Source: MWDT01 sp035506315 (GTDB lineage Bacteria; Verrucomicrobiota; Verrucomicrobiia; Opitutales; Opitutaceae). From it: 10,283 nt of DNA. The DNA lies in assembly GCA_035506315.1 (NCBI GenBank), contig DATJPQ010000192.1:1-10283 (forward strand), in the 5' to 3' direction. Shown one piece after another: positions 1-6,388 of this stretch (position 1 is its first letter; the number at the start of each line of letters is the position of its first letter). The notes below the pieces were generated by a model. The model saw only the letters and a program-made list of their open reading frames with translations. It was not told where the DNA came from and ran no database searches. The translations under genes and the position numbers were made by a program.

Positions 1-1
1 A

Positions 2-196
2 CCCGAAACGGACCGCCTGAGCGCCGCCAGCAAGGAATCGCTCCAGGCCGCGCTGCAGCAACAGCCGGAAATCCGCCCCGAAGTTGTCGCGCTCGGACAG
101 AAACTGGCGGTCGACTCCACTTATCCGCCCCTGGAAATCATCCGGCAACTCAGCAAGATGTTGATCGCGATGAACGATTCCTCTGAGCAACCCTAA
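2..196 (+). CDS. 3' end of a small helical protein upstream of fliS (5' end outside window)
   Basis: An open frame enters from the left edge and ends at TAA 194-196, giving 64 visible residues. The visible part is hydrophilic and helical, with a Gln-rich stretch followed by a segment reading RPEVVALGQKLAVDSTYPP and then EIIRQLSKMLI. The stop is 13 nt before fliS, so it is probably in the same operon. I cannot name the family. The pattern of a short helix, 'xxDxxYPP' and a second amphipathic helix near the C terminus is loosely reminiscent of the sigma28-binding end of FlgM-type anti-sigma factors, which would suit a locus with sigma28 promoters. This is a weak resemblance by eye only. It could equally be another flagellar accessory protein or the tail of a longer protein. 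Confidence 0.7.
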   Translation, partial: PETDRLSAASKESLQAALQQQPEIRPEVVALGQKLAVDSTYPPLEIIRQLSKMLIAMNDSSEQP

Positions 197-209
197 ACCC
201 TTTTCTGCA

Positions 210-635
210 ATGGTCTCCCACGGTTACGCCCGCGCGTATCATGCCCAGTCCGTGCTGACGGCCAGCCCCGGCCAGCTCGTATTGATGATGTTCGATGGCG
301 CGTTGAGGTTTATCGCGCTCGCCAAGGAGGGTTTCAACCAGCCCGAGGAAAACGTGCGCCGATTCGAAACGATCAACCTCAATCTCCAAAGGGCCCAAAG
401 CATCCTCGCCGAGCTGCAAGGCTCGCTCAACCACGAAGCCGGCGGTGAGGTTGCTGTCACCCTTGACCGGCTTTACGATTATTACTCGCGCCGCCTTTTC
501 GAGGCCAATATGAAGAAGCGCATCGAGCCCGTCATCGAAGTCGAGGGCTTCCTCCAGGAGTTGCGCGATGCCTGGGCGGAGATGATCCGCAAAGAAGACA
601 CCACCCGTTTCCAGGATACCCGCGGGGTCGCGTGA
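210..635 (+). CDS. fliS: Flagellar export chaperone FliS
   Basis: FliS binds the C-terminal helices of newly made flagellin in the cytoplasm, prevents premature polymerisation and delivers it to the flagellar type III export gate. The 141-residue product has the family's usual length and hallmarks. Near the N terminus is the Y-x-x-x-x-V-L-T-A-S-P-G-Q-L-V-L-M-M-F-D-G-A block (about residues 10-31). Then come the L-x-x-E-x-G-G-E-V-A-x-x-L-D-R-L-Y-D-Y-Y region (about 73-92), L-F-E-A-N (96-100) and the closing L-Q-E-L-R-D-A-W helix (115-122). The ATG at 210 puts these motifs at the expected distance from the N terminus. The next gene starts 4 nt after the TGA, so translation is probably coupled. 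No Shine-Dalgarno motif is visible. FliD and flagellin, the usual neighbours, are not in the window. Confidence 0.96.
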   Translation: MVSHGYARAYHAQSVLTASPGQLVLMMFDGALRFIALAKEGFNQPEENVRRFETINLNLQRAQSILAELQGSLNHEAGGEVAVTLDRLYDYYSRRLFEANMKKRIEPVIEVEGFLQELRDAWAEMIRKEDTTRFQDTRGVA

Positions 636-639
636 GCAC

Positions 640-1026
640 ATGAATGTCGCCCCGGTCCAACGACTGGAACGCCTGCTCACCGCCCTCGATACGCTGGTGG
701 CGCAGGAAGCCATGCTGCTCGAGGCCGAGGCCTGGGCCGAAGCCACCGACGTGCGCCTGCGGTTGAGTGCCGTGGCCGAAGCCGTGGCGCCGCTGACCCT
801 GGAACTGAACCGCGATGGGTTGCTCCCGCCCGCCCTGATCGAACGGATGGCCGCCATCATCGCCCGGCAGCAGACGATCATCGACAATCTGCAGAAGAAC
901 CTGGCCCGGATCAAAGCCGAGCTGCGCATGGCTGACACAGCCCGCGGCCGGATCAATGTGCTGCGGCCCGCCTACGCCAGCGGCACCCGGCATGGAGGCA
1001 CCCAGGCTTTCAAGGCGCACGGTTGA
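640..1026 (+). CDS. FliT/FlgN-like flagellar chaperone (putative)
   Basis: The 128-residue product is almost entirely helical and highly charged. An N-terminal heptad-like helix (about residues 5-30, LERLLTALDTLVAQEAMLLEAE) is followed by a second (35-58) and a long third helix (about 65-105) rich in Gln, Asn and Arg. That is the general shape of the FliT and FlgN export chaperones, which bind FliD or FlgK/FlgL. FliT is the classical partner downstream of fliS, and this gene starts 4 nt after the fliS stop. The call rests on position, size and helical pattern, because these families share little sequence identity. The last 15 residues (from about 113) are rich in Gly and His and look unstructured. 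A FlgN assignment is equally possible. No Shine-Dalgarno is visible before the ATG. Confidence 0.7.
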   Translation: MNVAPVQRLERLLTALDTLVAQEAMLLEAEAWAEATDVRLRLSAVAEAVAPLTLELNRDGLLPPALIERMAAIIARQQTIIDNLQKNLARIKAELRMADTARGRINVLRPAYASGTRHGGTQAFKAHG

Positions 1027-1052
1027 ATCCTGCGCCTTTAGCGCAGCGATTC
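1025..1052 (+). terminator. Stem-loop directly after the fliS operon (possible terminator)
   Basis: The arms GAATC-CTGCGC (1025-1035) and GCGCAG-c-GATTC (1041-1052) pair as 11 bp with one bulged base and a 5-nt loop. The stem begins inside the stop codon of the preceding gene. There is no T-tract, so it is not a classical intrinsic terminator. It may stabilise the 3' end or work with Rho. The rest of the gap up to 1117 holds two overlapping, mutually exclusive small hairpins, CCCAAC/GTTGGG (1093-1111) and TGCCC/GGGCA (1101-1113). These lie just past the 3' end of the reverse-strand gene, also without a T-tract. Confidence 0.35.
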
Positions 1053-1117
1053 CGGTAATTCTCCGTCTGCGAACGTCAGTTGCCGGTCGCGTCCCAACAG
1101 TGCCCGTTGGGCATCAT

Positions 1118-1495
1118 TTAACCGACGGCCGCAAGTTTTTCCAAGGCAGGCTGGGCTTCGCCTTCCGCTGTAGGTGTCAGCCCGGCCGCGGCTGGACCCG
1201 CCAGCCAGATTTCAGCAATCCGGGAGGCAGCGGCGCGCCAATTGAAGTTCTCCTGCGGATAAATCGCGTGAGTGGCAGGAGTTTCGCAACTGGGCCAGTA
1301 CAAGGCGGCCTTCAGGCAGATCTGGCCATCGGCCAGGGAAAAATGTTGCAGTTGCACGACACCGCCGCCGTCCAGTGCCATGCGTGCCAGACCCTTATGG
1401 TAGTTGACCATGCGCGTGGAGGTTACGGACGCGCCACGACTGGTGCTCAAGGCATCTTCTATCAATAAGAGAAAGGAGAGAAGTCGTGTAGTCAT
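1118..1495 (-). CDS. Small conserved-looking hypothetical protein, reverse strand
   Basis: This is the only gene convincingly on the minus strand, lying between the fliS operon and the sensor kinase. It encodes 125 residues from the ATG at 1495, or 97 from an internal ATG at 1411. I do not recognise the family. The core from about residue 30 to 102 reads as a folded soluble domain: a strand-like GGGVVQLQHFSLADGQICLKAALYW, then HAIYP and WRAAASRIAEIWLAG. The tail after it is Ala/Glu-rich. Residues 1-28 use codons unlike the rest (CTT, TTA, ATA, CGA, AGT), which argues for the 1411 start. However, a sigma28-like promoter ends about 24 nt before 1495, giving that start a short leader. No signal peptide is evident. 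The product could be a flagellar-regulon accessory protein; this is inferred only from promoter and position. Confidence 0.65.
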   Translation of the reverse strand: MTTRLLSFLLLIEDALSTSRGASVTSTRMVNYHKGLARMALDGGGVVQLQHFSLADGQICLKAALYWPSCETPATHAIYPQENFNWRAAASRIAEIWLAGPAAAGLTPTAEGEAQPALEKLAAVG

Positions 1496-1518
1496 GACAC
1501 ACTATGGCACCTGCAACT

Positions 1519-1545
1519 TTATCGGCACGTCCGGACGTTCTTAAA
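1519..1545 (-). promoter_or_regulatory. Sigma28-like (FliA) promoter for the reverse-strand gene
   Basis: On the minus strand, the exact FliA -10 element GCCGATAA is at 1526-1519. The A/T-rich -35 region upstream reads TTTAAG. At the canonical 15-nt spacing the -35 tetramer is TTTA (2 of 4 against TAAA). At 14 nt it would be TTAA (3 of 4). Transcription would begin near 1512, about 16 nt before the ATG at 1495. The match to the -10 element is complete; the -35 element is partial. Confidence 0.55.
1527..1538. repeat. 12-bp perfect palindrome in the promoter spacer
   Basis: ACGTCCGGACGT is its own reverse complement. It lies inside the spacer between the -35 and -10 regions of the reverse-strand sigma28-like promoter. 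A dimeric DNA-binding protein bound here would block that promoter. It may be a chance occurrence in GC-rich DNA. Confidence 0.4.
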
Positions 1546-1552
1546 GAAAAAT

Positions 1553-1579
1553 TTAAGTAAAAATGGATCGTGCCGAATC
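1553..1579 (+). promoter_or_regulatory. Weak sigma28-like promoter for the sensor kinase
   Basis: TTAA at 1553-1556, a 15-nt spacer, then GCCGAATC at 1572-1579. Eight of twelve positions match TAAA-N15-GCCGATAA, with exact spacing. If used, transcription would begin near 1586, downstream of the ATG at 1563, so the kinase would have to start at the ATG at 1608. The surrounding 1540-1564 stretch is unusually A/T-rich for this genome. Confidence 0.3.
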
Positions 1580-1602
1580 AAGGGCAGTTCGAAACTGCCC
1601 TT
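1580..1602. repeat. Perfect inverted repeat (10-bp arms) before the kinase start
   Basis: AAGGGCAGTT (1580-1589) and AACTGCCCTT (1593-1602) are exact reverse complements separated by CGA. The repeat ends 5 nt before the ATG at 1608 and starts immediately after the weak sigma28-like -10 element. It could be an operator overlapping the transcription start, or an RNA hairpin that hides the start codon if transcription begins further upstream. There is no T-tract for a terminator. Confidence 0.6.
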
Positions 1603-1607
1603 CGGTA

Positions 1608-3905
1608 ATGCCTCTTCCCACCAGCAATCCATTCTCCGTCCTCCCTGAGGTGGTGGCCGGCGCTGGTATCACTGCGCCTGCACTCCTCGCCCGCGTGGTG
1701 GCCGAATCGTCTCAGGCGATCGTGATCGGAGAGGTCAAGGCCGCCGAATTGCAGCACATCATGCACGTCAACCCGGCCTTCGAACAGATGACCGGTTTCA
1801 CCGCCGCCGAGGCCCGGCATCGCCAGGTCGAGACGCTGCTGGCGCCGCCCGACTCGCTCGAAGCCTGGCTGCAAATCGCCCAACGCCTGGTAACCGGGCA
1901 AAGCTTCACCCTCACCTTGCCCGCCCAACGCCGCGACGGCGGGCGTTTCTGGGCCGGTCTGCACGGCTATTCCCTGCGCAACGAAGCCGGTCACGCCACG
2001 CATTGGGTGCTCACCTTCAGCGATGTCACGGCAACGCATGAGCCTTTGCTCGAGTTGCGTCGGAGCGAGGAGCGTTATCGGCTGCTGGCGGAAAACAGCT
2101 ACGATCTCATCACCGTCCATCGCTTCGACGGCCTGTGCATCTACGCCTCCCCCGCCATCCGTTCCATGCTGGGTTATGAGCCGGAGGACATGTTGCACCA
2201 GCCGCTGGAGTCGTTTTTCCATCCGGAGGATTGCATCAAGGCGCGGCGCGTGCTCGAGCGGCATTTTCACAACCATCCGGAAAATGGCTTCGTGCACCGC
2301 CTGCGCCGCAAGGACGGCACCTACCTCTGGTGCGAGACGATCAGCAAGACCACCTGGAACATCGAGGGCAGCCAGTCGGGGGGCCTGATCGCCGTCACCC
2401 GCGACATCGCCAAACGCCGCGCCGCCGAGGAAGACCTGCAGGCGATGCACGCCCTGCTGGCGGCCGTTTACGATGCGGTGCCGGTGGGGCTTTGCATCGT
2501 CAACGCCGGCGGAGAAATTCAGCAGTGCAACTGCGCCTTCGCCGCGCCCTTCGGCCTCGTTCCCTCCGATGTGGCCGGACGTCCCGTGCACGGGCTGCTC
2601 CCCCCCGCCGCGCTCCTGGCCGGCACGCGCGACTGCGAATGCACCGGCGCCAACGGCGAACCGTTTCCCGCCTCCATCACGGTGGCCACGTTGCAGGCCG
2701 GAGCCGTGCCCCACACCCTCATCACCCTCGCCGACCAGCGGGAACGCCGGGCGCTCGACACCCGCCTGCGCGAGGCGCAACGCCTGGAAAGCCTGGGCAC
2801 GTTTGCGGGGGGCATCGCCCACGATTTCAACAATCTCCTCGCCATCATTCTCGGCTACGCGAGCCTGCTGCGGCAGAGCGCGCCCGACAATGCGCAGATC
2901 GGCGTCTATGGCGACACGATCATCGAGGCGGGCCGCCGCGGCGCCGACGTCGTGCGGCAGCTGATGCTTTACGCCAACCAGCATGAGCCCTTCCTGGTGT
3001 CGGTCGATGTGCATGCGCTCATCACCGACCTGCTCGTGCGGACCACGCCCGAGTGGCCCAACGATGTCCGCATCGAGTGCGCCTTCAACGCACCCAACGC
3101 CACCCTGCCGCTCGACTCCGAGCAGGTGGGGCGGGCGCTCGAACATCTGCTGCGCAATGCCCGCGAGGCGCTCAGCGGACCGGGAACGGTGCGGGTGCGC
3201 ACCGCCGAGCGCACCACCCTGCCCGGCCAGGATCCCGCACTGCGCTGGTTGCAAATCACCGTGGAAGACACGGGCCGCGGCATGGACGAGGCCACGCGCA
3301 CCCGGATGTTCGAACCATTCTTTGCGCGGAACAAGGGCCCCGAAGTGCGCGGCCTCGGTCTCGCCGTCGTCTATGGCATCGTACGCGCGCACCGCGGCGT
3401 GATCGATGTGCAGAGCGCGGTGGGGCGCGGCACCCACGTGAATATTTATTTCCCGCTGCCGGCCGCCCCCGAGGTGGCGGTGCCGCCGCCCACCGCCCCA
3501 GTCGGCGCCCCGCATCCGCATGCGCTTGTCCTCGTGGTCGAAGACGAGCACGACATCGGCAAGCTCTGGCTCAACCTGCTCCCGGCCCACGGCTGGCAGG
3601 TCCTCTGGGCGCGTGATGCCGACGAGGCGCTGCAGCTCTACGCCAAGCATGGCGACAACATCGACCTGCTCTTTTCCGACATCGGGTTGCCCGGGATCGA
3701 TGGCTGGGAATTGTGCACCCGCCTGCGCCTGCAGCGACCGCAGCTGCCGATCTTGCTCGCGAGCGGATATTTCAAGCCCGCCGCCAAGGCCCAGGCGGCG
3801 CTCGCCGATCCCGTGGTCTATGTCGACAAGCCTTATCAACCGCTCGAAGTCCTCGCCAAGATGAGCCGGCTCCTCGGCCTGCCCGCACCGCCGGCCGGCG
3901 GCTAG
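1608..3905 (+). CDS. Three-PAS hybrid sensor histidine kinase with C-terminal receiver
   Basis: A soluble sensor kinase with no transmembrane segment. Residue numbers count from the upstream in-frame ATG at 1563; subtract 15 for the start chosen here. Three PAS-like domains cover about 40-158, 168-288 and 292-392; the second contains the typical RYRLLAENSYDLITVH and FFHPED elements. The HisKA H-box (AGGIAHDFNNLL) carries phospho-acceptor His420. It is followed by an N-box around Asn532 (RNAREAL), a G1 box DTGRGM (569-574), FEPFF (583-587) and G2 RGLGLAVVYG (596-605). A receiver follows at about 655-770, with E660/D661, phospho-acceptor Asp706, Ser734 and Lys756 all present. The H-box is of the NtrB-like HDFNN type. 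The partner is probably the sigma54 activator downstream, as in FleS/FleR, although those kinases lack a receiver. The 1608 start is preferred because codons 1-15 are atypical and contain the inverted repeat. Confidence 0.93.
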   Translation: MPLPTSNPFSVLPEVVAGAGITAPALLARVVAESSQAIVIGEVKAAELQHIMHVNPAFEQMTGFTAAEARHRQVETLLAPPDSLEAWLQIAQRLVTGQSFTLTLPAQRRDGGRFWAGLHGYSLRNEAGHATHWVLTFSDVTATHEPLLELRRSEERYRLLAENSYDLITVHRFDGLCIYASPAIRSMLGYEPEDMLHQPLESFFHPEDCIKARRVLERHFHNHPENGFVHRLRRKDGTYLWCETISKTTWNIEGSQSGGLIAVTRDIAKRRAAEEDLQAMHALLAAVYDAVPVGLCIVNAGGEIQQCNCAFAAPFGLVPSDVAGRPVHGLLPPAALLAGTRDCECTGANGEPFPASITVATLQAGAVPHTLITLADQRERRALDTRLREAQRLESLGTFAGGIAHDFNNLLAIILGYASLLRQSAPDNAQIGVYGDTIIEAGRRGADVVRQLMLYANQHEPFLVSVDVHALITDLLVRTTPEWPNDVRIECAFNAPNATLPLDSEQVGRALEHLLRNAREALSGPGTVRVRTAERTTLPGQDPALRWLQITVEDTGRGMDEATRTRMFEPFFARNKGPEVRGLGLAVVYGIVRAHRGVIDVQSAVGRGTHVNIYFPLPAAPEVAVPPPTAPVGAPHPHALVLVVEDEHDIGKLWLNLLPAHGWQVLWARDADEALQLYAKHGDNIDLLFSDIGLPGIDGWELCTRLRLQRPQLPILLASGYFKPAAKAQAALADPVVYVDKPYQPLEVLAKMSRLLGLPAPPAGG

Positions 3906-4042
3906 GGCGGGTGGACCAATTTCCCCCAGTCCTGTGCATGGCTGCATTGGCAAACCCGCCCTACTCTTTTGTTTTGCGCCGGGCGGGGTCGATGTCCATG
4001 TGAGTGGGTTCCAAATTTGCCCACCCTTACCGGATTCGTCCC

Positions 4043-5617
4043 ATGTCGCTCGAACGCATTCTCGTCCTCGACGATGAACCGATCATCCAGAAAGTCCTGG
4101 GCGAATTGTTTCAGCGCAAAAAATTGACGGTGAGCCTGGCGAGTTCGCTGGCCCAGGCCGAGGCGCTCTGTGCGCGCGAGACCTTCGACCTGATGATGGT
4201 CGACGTGCGCCTGCCCGATGGCGATGGCCAGCAGTTTCTCGAGCGCGCCATCACCCTGCCCGGCGAGCCGCTGGTGGTGATCATGACCGGCCATGGCTCC
4301 ATCGAGAGCGCGGTGTCCTGCATGCGGGCGGGAGCCTTTGACTACCTGATCAAACCGTTTTCTCCGGGGCAAATCGAGATCATCGTCAAAAAAGCCGAGA
4401 GCTACCGGCAGCTCGTGAAGGTCAACCGCTACTTCGCGGAAACCGAGGGCTCGGAAGAAGGCGAGTTTCTGGGCCGCAGCCCGATCATGCAGCGGCTGCG
4501 CCAGCTCATCGAACGCGTGGCCCCCACCGACGCCACGGTGCTCATCACCGGTGAAAATGGCACCGGCAAGGAAATGGTGGCGCGCGAGCTTTACCGGCGT
4601 TCCCCGCGGCGGAACGAGCCGTACATCAAGGTGAATTGCGCCGCGCTCTCGGAAAACCTGATTGCGAGCGAGCTGTTCGGCCACGAACGGGGCGCGTTCA
4701 CCGGCGCCACCGAACGGCGCGAGGGCCGTTTCGAACTGGCCCACCGCGGCACGTTGCTCCTCGACGAGGTGAGCGAGATTCCGGCCAACCTCCAGGCCAA
4801 GCTGCTGCGCGTGCTGCAAGAACGCGAATTCGAGCGCGTCGGCGGCACCAAGACGATCAAGGTCAACGTGCGCATCCTCGCCACGTCCAATCGCGACCTC
4901 CTGCACGTGGTCGAAAAGGGCGAGTTCCGCCAGGATCTTTACTACCGGCTCAATGTTTTTCCCGTGCAGGTGCCGCCGCTGCGCGAACGCCCCGAGGACA
5001 TCTCCCTGCTGGCGGAGACGTTTTTGCAGCGGTTCGCCCGCAAGCATGGCCTGAAAATCCCCGGTTTCAGCGATGGCGCGCAGCGCGCGATGGCCGGTTA
5101 CCCGTGGCCGGGCAATGTGCGCGAGCTGCAAAACATCATCGAACGGGCCATCATCCTGTCCGAAAACGGCCGGCCCGTTTCAGCAGGAGCACTGGGCCTG
5201 CCGGCCTTCGCGCCGCCACCCGCGGGATCGCCCATGCCACCCATTGTGGGGACCATCGCCCCGTTTCCGGGCACACCGTCGCCCTCAGCCGACTCGCCGC
5301 CGCTGCCCGCCGTATCAGCCGCGGGAGGAGAATCCGAACCCGCCCGGCCGCCTGCCATCATCGAAAAATTCGTACCCAATCCGCCGGACGATTATCCGCC
5401 GCCGGCGGTTGCCCCGCCGGCTGAATCCGCCGCGGAAATCGTGTCGCTCGATGAGCTGGAACGACGGGCGATCTTGCGTACACTGCAAGCCACTGGCGGC
5501 AACCGCACCAAGACCGCGGAACTTTTAAAAATATCCATCCGTACTCTACGCAACAAGTTGCAAGAGTATCGTGCGGCCGGCCTGGGTCCCGAGGCCGAAC
5601 TTGAATCCGGAGAGTAG
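4043..5617 (+). CDS. NtrC-family sigma54-dependent response regulator (FlrC/FleR-like)
   Basis: Activates RNA polymerase-sigma54 by ATP hydrolysis after phosphorylation. The 524-residue product has a receiver (about 5-120; D10/D11, phospho-acceptor D54, T82, K104). The AAA+ domain (about 143-375) has Walker A GENGTGKE (170-177), the sigma54-contacting loop GAFTGA (217-222), Walker B LLLDE (238-242) and WPGNVREL (355-362). A Fis-type helix-turn-helix lies at about 468-510 (ELERRAILRTLQATGGNRTK, then AELLKISIRTLRNKL). Between AAA+ and HTH is an unusually long Pro/Ala/Ser-rich linker of about 80 residues (385-465). The gene lies 137 nt after the hybrid kinase, its probable cognate sensor. The flagellar setting suggests control of sigma54-dependent flagellar genes, like FlrC, FleR or FlgR. 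The ATG at 4043 is preferred over an in-frame GTG at 4004, because the receiver's first strand begins directly after it. Confidence 0.93.
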   Translation: MSLERILVLDDEPIIQKVLGELFQRKKLTVSLASSLAQAEALCARETFDLMMVDVRLPDGDGQQFLERAITLPGEPLVVIMTGHGSIESAVSCMRAGAFDYLIKPFSPGQIEIIVKKAESYRQLVKVNRYFAETEGSEEGEFLGRSPIMQRLRQLIERVAPTDATVLITGENGTGKEMVARELYRRSPRRNEPYIKVNCAALSENLIASELFGHERGAFTGATERREGRFELAHRGTLLLDEVSEIPANLQAKLLRVLQEREFERVGGTKTIKVNVRILATSNRDLLHVVEKGEFRQDLYYRLNVFPVQVPPLRERPEDISLLAETFLQRFARKHGLKIPGFSDGAQRAMAGYPWPGNVRELQNIIERAIILSENGRPVSAGALGLPAFAPPPAGSPMPPIVGTIAPFPGTPSPSADSPPLPAVSAAGGESEPARPPAIIEKFVPNPPDDYPPPAVAPPAESAAEIVSLDELERRAILRTLQATGGNRTKTAELLKISIRTLRNKLQEYRAAGLGPEAELESGE

Positions 5618-5618
5618 T

Positions 5619-5631
5619 GCCCCGCCGGGGC
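5619..5631 (+). terminator. Short GC hairpin after the sigma54 activator
   Basis: GCCCC (5619-5623), loop GCC and GGGGC (5627-5631) begin two bases after the stop codon. The stem is only 5 bp and has no T-tract, so termination here is uncertain. The remaining stretch to 5774 holds no convincing gene. Its base composition drops to more A/T towards the sigma28 promoter. Confidence 0.25.
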
Positions 5632-5774
5632 GGGAGTACGTCCTTGCGCGTCACCGGCTTTTCGCCTTCGCTTCAGCCGCCAACCTTTGTACCGATATAA
5701 CCTCCATCGCCATCTGCCCAGCACGCGTTAGCGCTGTTCTTGCTTACTGCGCGCACATTCCCCGAAAATATTCA

Positions 5775-5801
5775 TAAATCCCGCGGGAAACGCGCCGATA
5801 A
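5775..5801 (+). promoter_or_regulatory. Perfect-consensus sigma28 (FliA) promoter for cheX operon
   Basis: TAAA at 5775-5778, a 15-nt spacer, and GCCGATAA at 5794-5801. All twelve consensus positions and the spacing match the enterobacterial FliA promoter. Transcription should start near 5808, leaving a leader of about 29 nt before the cheX ATG at 5837. The first ten spacer bases, TCCCGCGGGA (5779-5788), are a perfect palindrome, as is part of the spacer in the reverse-strand promoter near 1530, though the sequences differ. The position directly upstream of a chemotaxis operon fits a late-class flagellar gene. Confidence 0.88.
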
Positions 5802-5836
5802 ATGACCACGGCCGTTGGCGCATCCATTTATTCTCC

Positions 5837-6367
5837 ATGTCCACCATTGAAACGATTTCCGAAGACATCTTCCAAGACACCATGAGTCGTTCTGTGCAGG
5901 ATGTTTTCCGCACCATGCTTGGACGCAACGCGACCCTCATTCACGGCACCGGCGCGGCCAATTCGACCGGGCAGCCCTGGAAACATCCCATCGAGTTCAA
6001 CGGGCAGCAAGTGGTCGGCACCGTGGGCTTCATCGGAGAAATCAGCGGGCTCATCTATCTTTATCTCAGCGCCGAGTTCGCCAAGATCGTCGCCAGCGGC
6101 CTGCTCGGCATCTCGGTGGAAGAAATCGACGCCGGCGGCGACGAGTCCGTCAACGATGCAGTGGGTGAACTCACCAACATGACGGTGGGGGGCTTTAAAA
6201 ATCAACTTTGCGACCAGGGCTATCCCTGCCGGCTCACGATCCCCTCGATTCTGCGCGGCAGTAATTTTTCCATCGAACCGGTAAGCGGCGCCACTCGACG
6301 CACGTATAGTTTCGACGTCTCGGGCCATCGCCTCGTCACCGACCTGTTGATGAAGACCAGCGAATAA
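5837..6367 (+). CDS. cheX: CheX-like chemotaxis phosphatase
   Basis: CheX/CheC/FliY proteins dephosphorylate CheY-P and so reset the flagellar motor signal. The 176-residue product has the CheX/CheC layout. An N-terminal helix (about 5-28) is followed by alternating strand segments around PIEFNGQQVVGTVGFIGEI (51-69) and GLIYLYLS (71-78). The catalytic helix NDAVGELTNMTVGGFKNQL (106-124) has the E-x-x-N signature as Glu111 and Asn114. Only one such motif is visible, as in CheX; CheC usually has two. Closing strand-like segments lie near 131-139 and 143-162. The gene is first in a two-gene operon behind an exact sigma28 promoter and is followed 21 nt later by a receiver protein, its likely substrate. 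No Shine-Dalgarno is visible; the ATG at 5837 fits the promoter leader length. Confidence 0.88.
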   Translation: MSTIETISEDIFQDTMSRSVQDVFRTMLGRNATLIHGTGAANSTGQPWKHPIEFNGQQVVGTVGFIGEISGLIYLYLSAEFAKIVASGLLGISVEEIDAGGDESVNDAVGELTNMTVGGFKNQLCDQGYPCRLTIPSILRGSNFSIEPVSGATRRTYSFDVSGHRLVTDLLMKTSE

Positions 6368-6388
6368 GCCGCCAACCCACCTTCCGAC

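Noticed and set aside
956..1468. 170-codon plus-strand frame covering the reverse-strand gene
   Set aside because: It starts inside the FliT-like gene, has poor composition (Gly/Arg/Gln-rich) and runs opposite a more protein-like minus-strand frame with its own promoter-like element.
1578..3953. 791-codon open frame on the minus strand opposite the hybrid kinase
   Set aside because: It is a GC-skewed shadow: the plus-strand frame has complete PAS, HisKA, HATPase and receiver motifs, whereas the minus-strand product is low-complexity Gly/Arg/His-rich without domains.
4006..4021. Sigma54-like GG-N10-GC element (GG at 4007-4008, TTTGC ending 4020) just before the activator
   Set aside because: The -12 half (TTGC) is good but the -24 half lacks the usual TGGCAC. 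Such matches are frequent by chance, and the leader would be only about 11 nt. Worth testing, not worth annotating.
3902..5131. 409-codon minus-strand frame opposite the sigma54 activator
   Set aside because: The plus strand carries intact Walker A, GAFTGA and Walker B motifs; the reverse frame has none.
5571..5777. 68-codon plus-strand frame in the gap before cheX
   Set aside because: It begins inside the activator gene in another frame, runs through the promoter region and has no domain-like composition.
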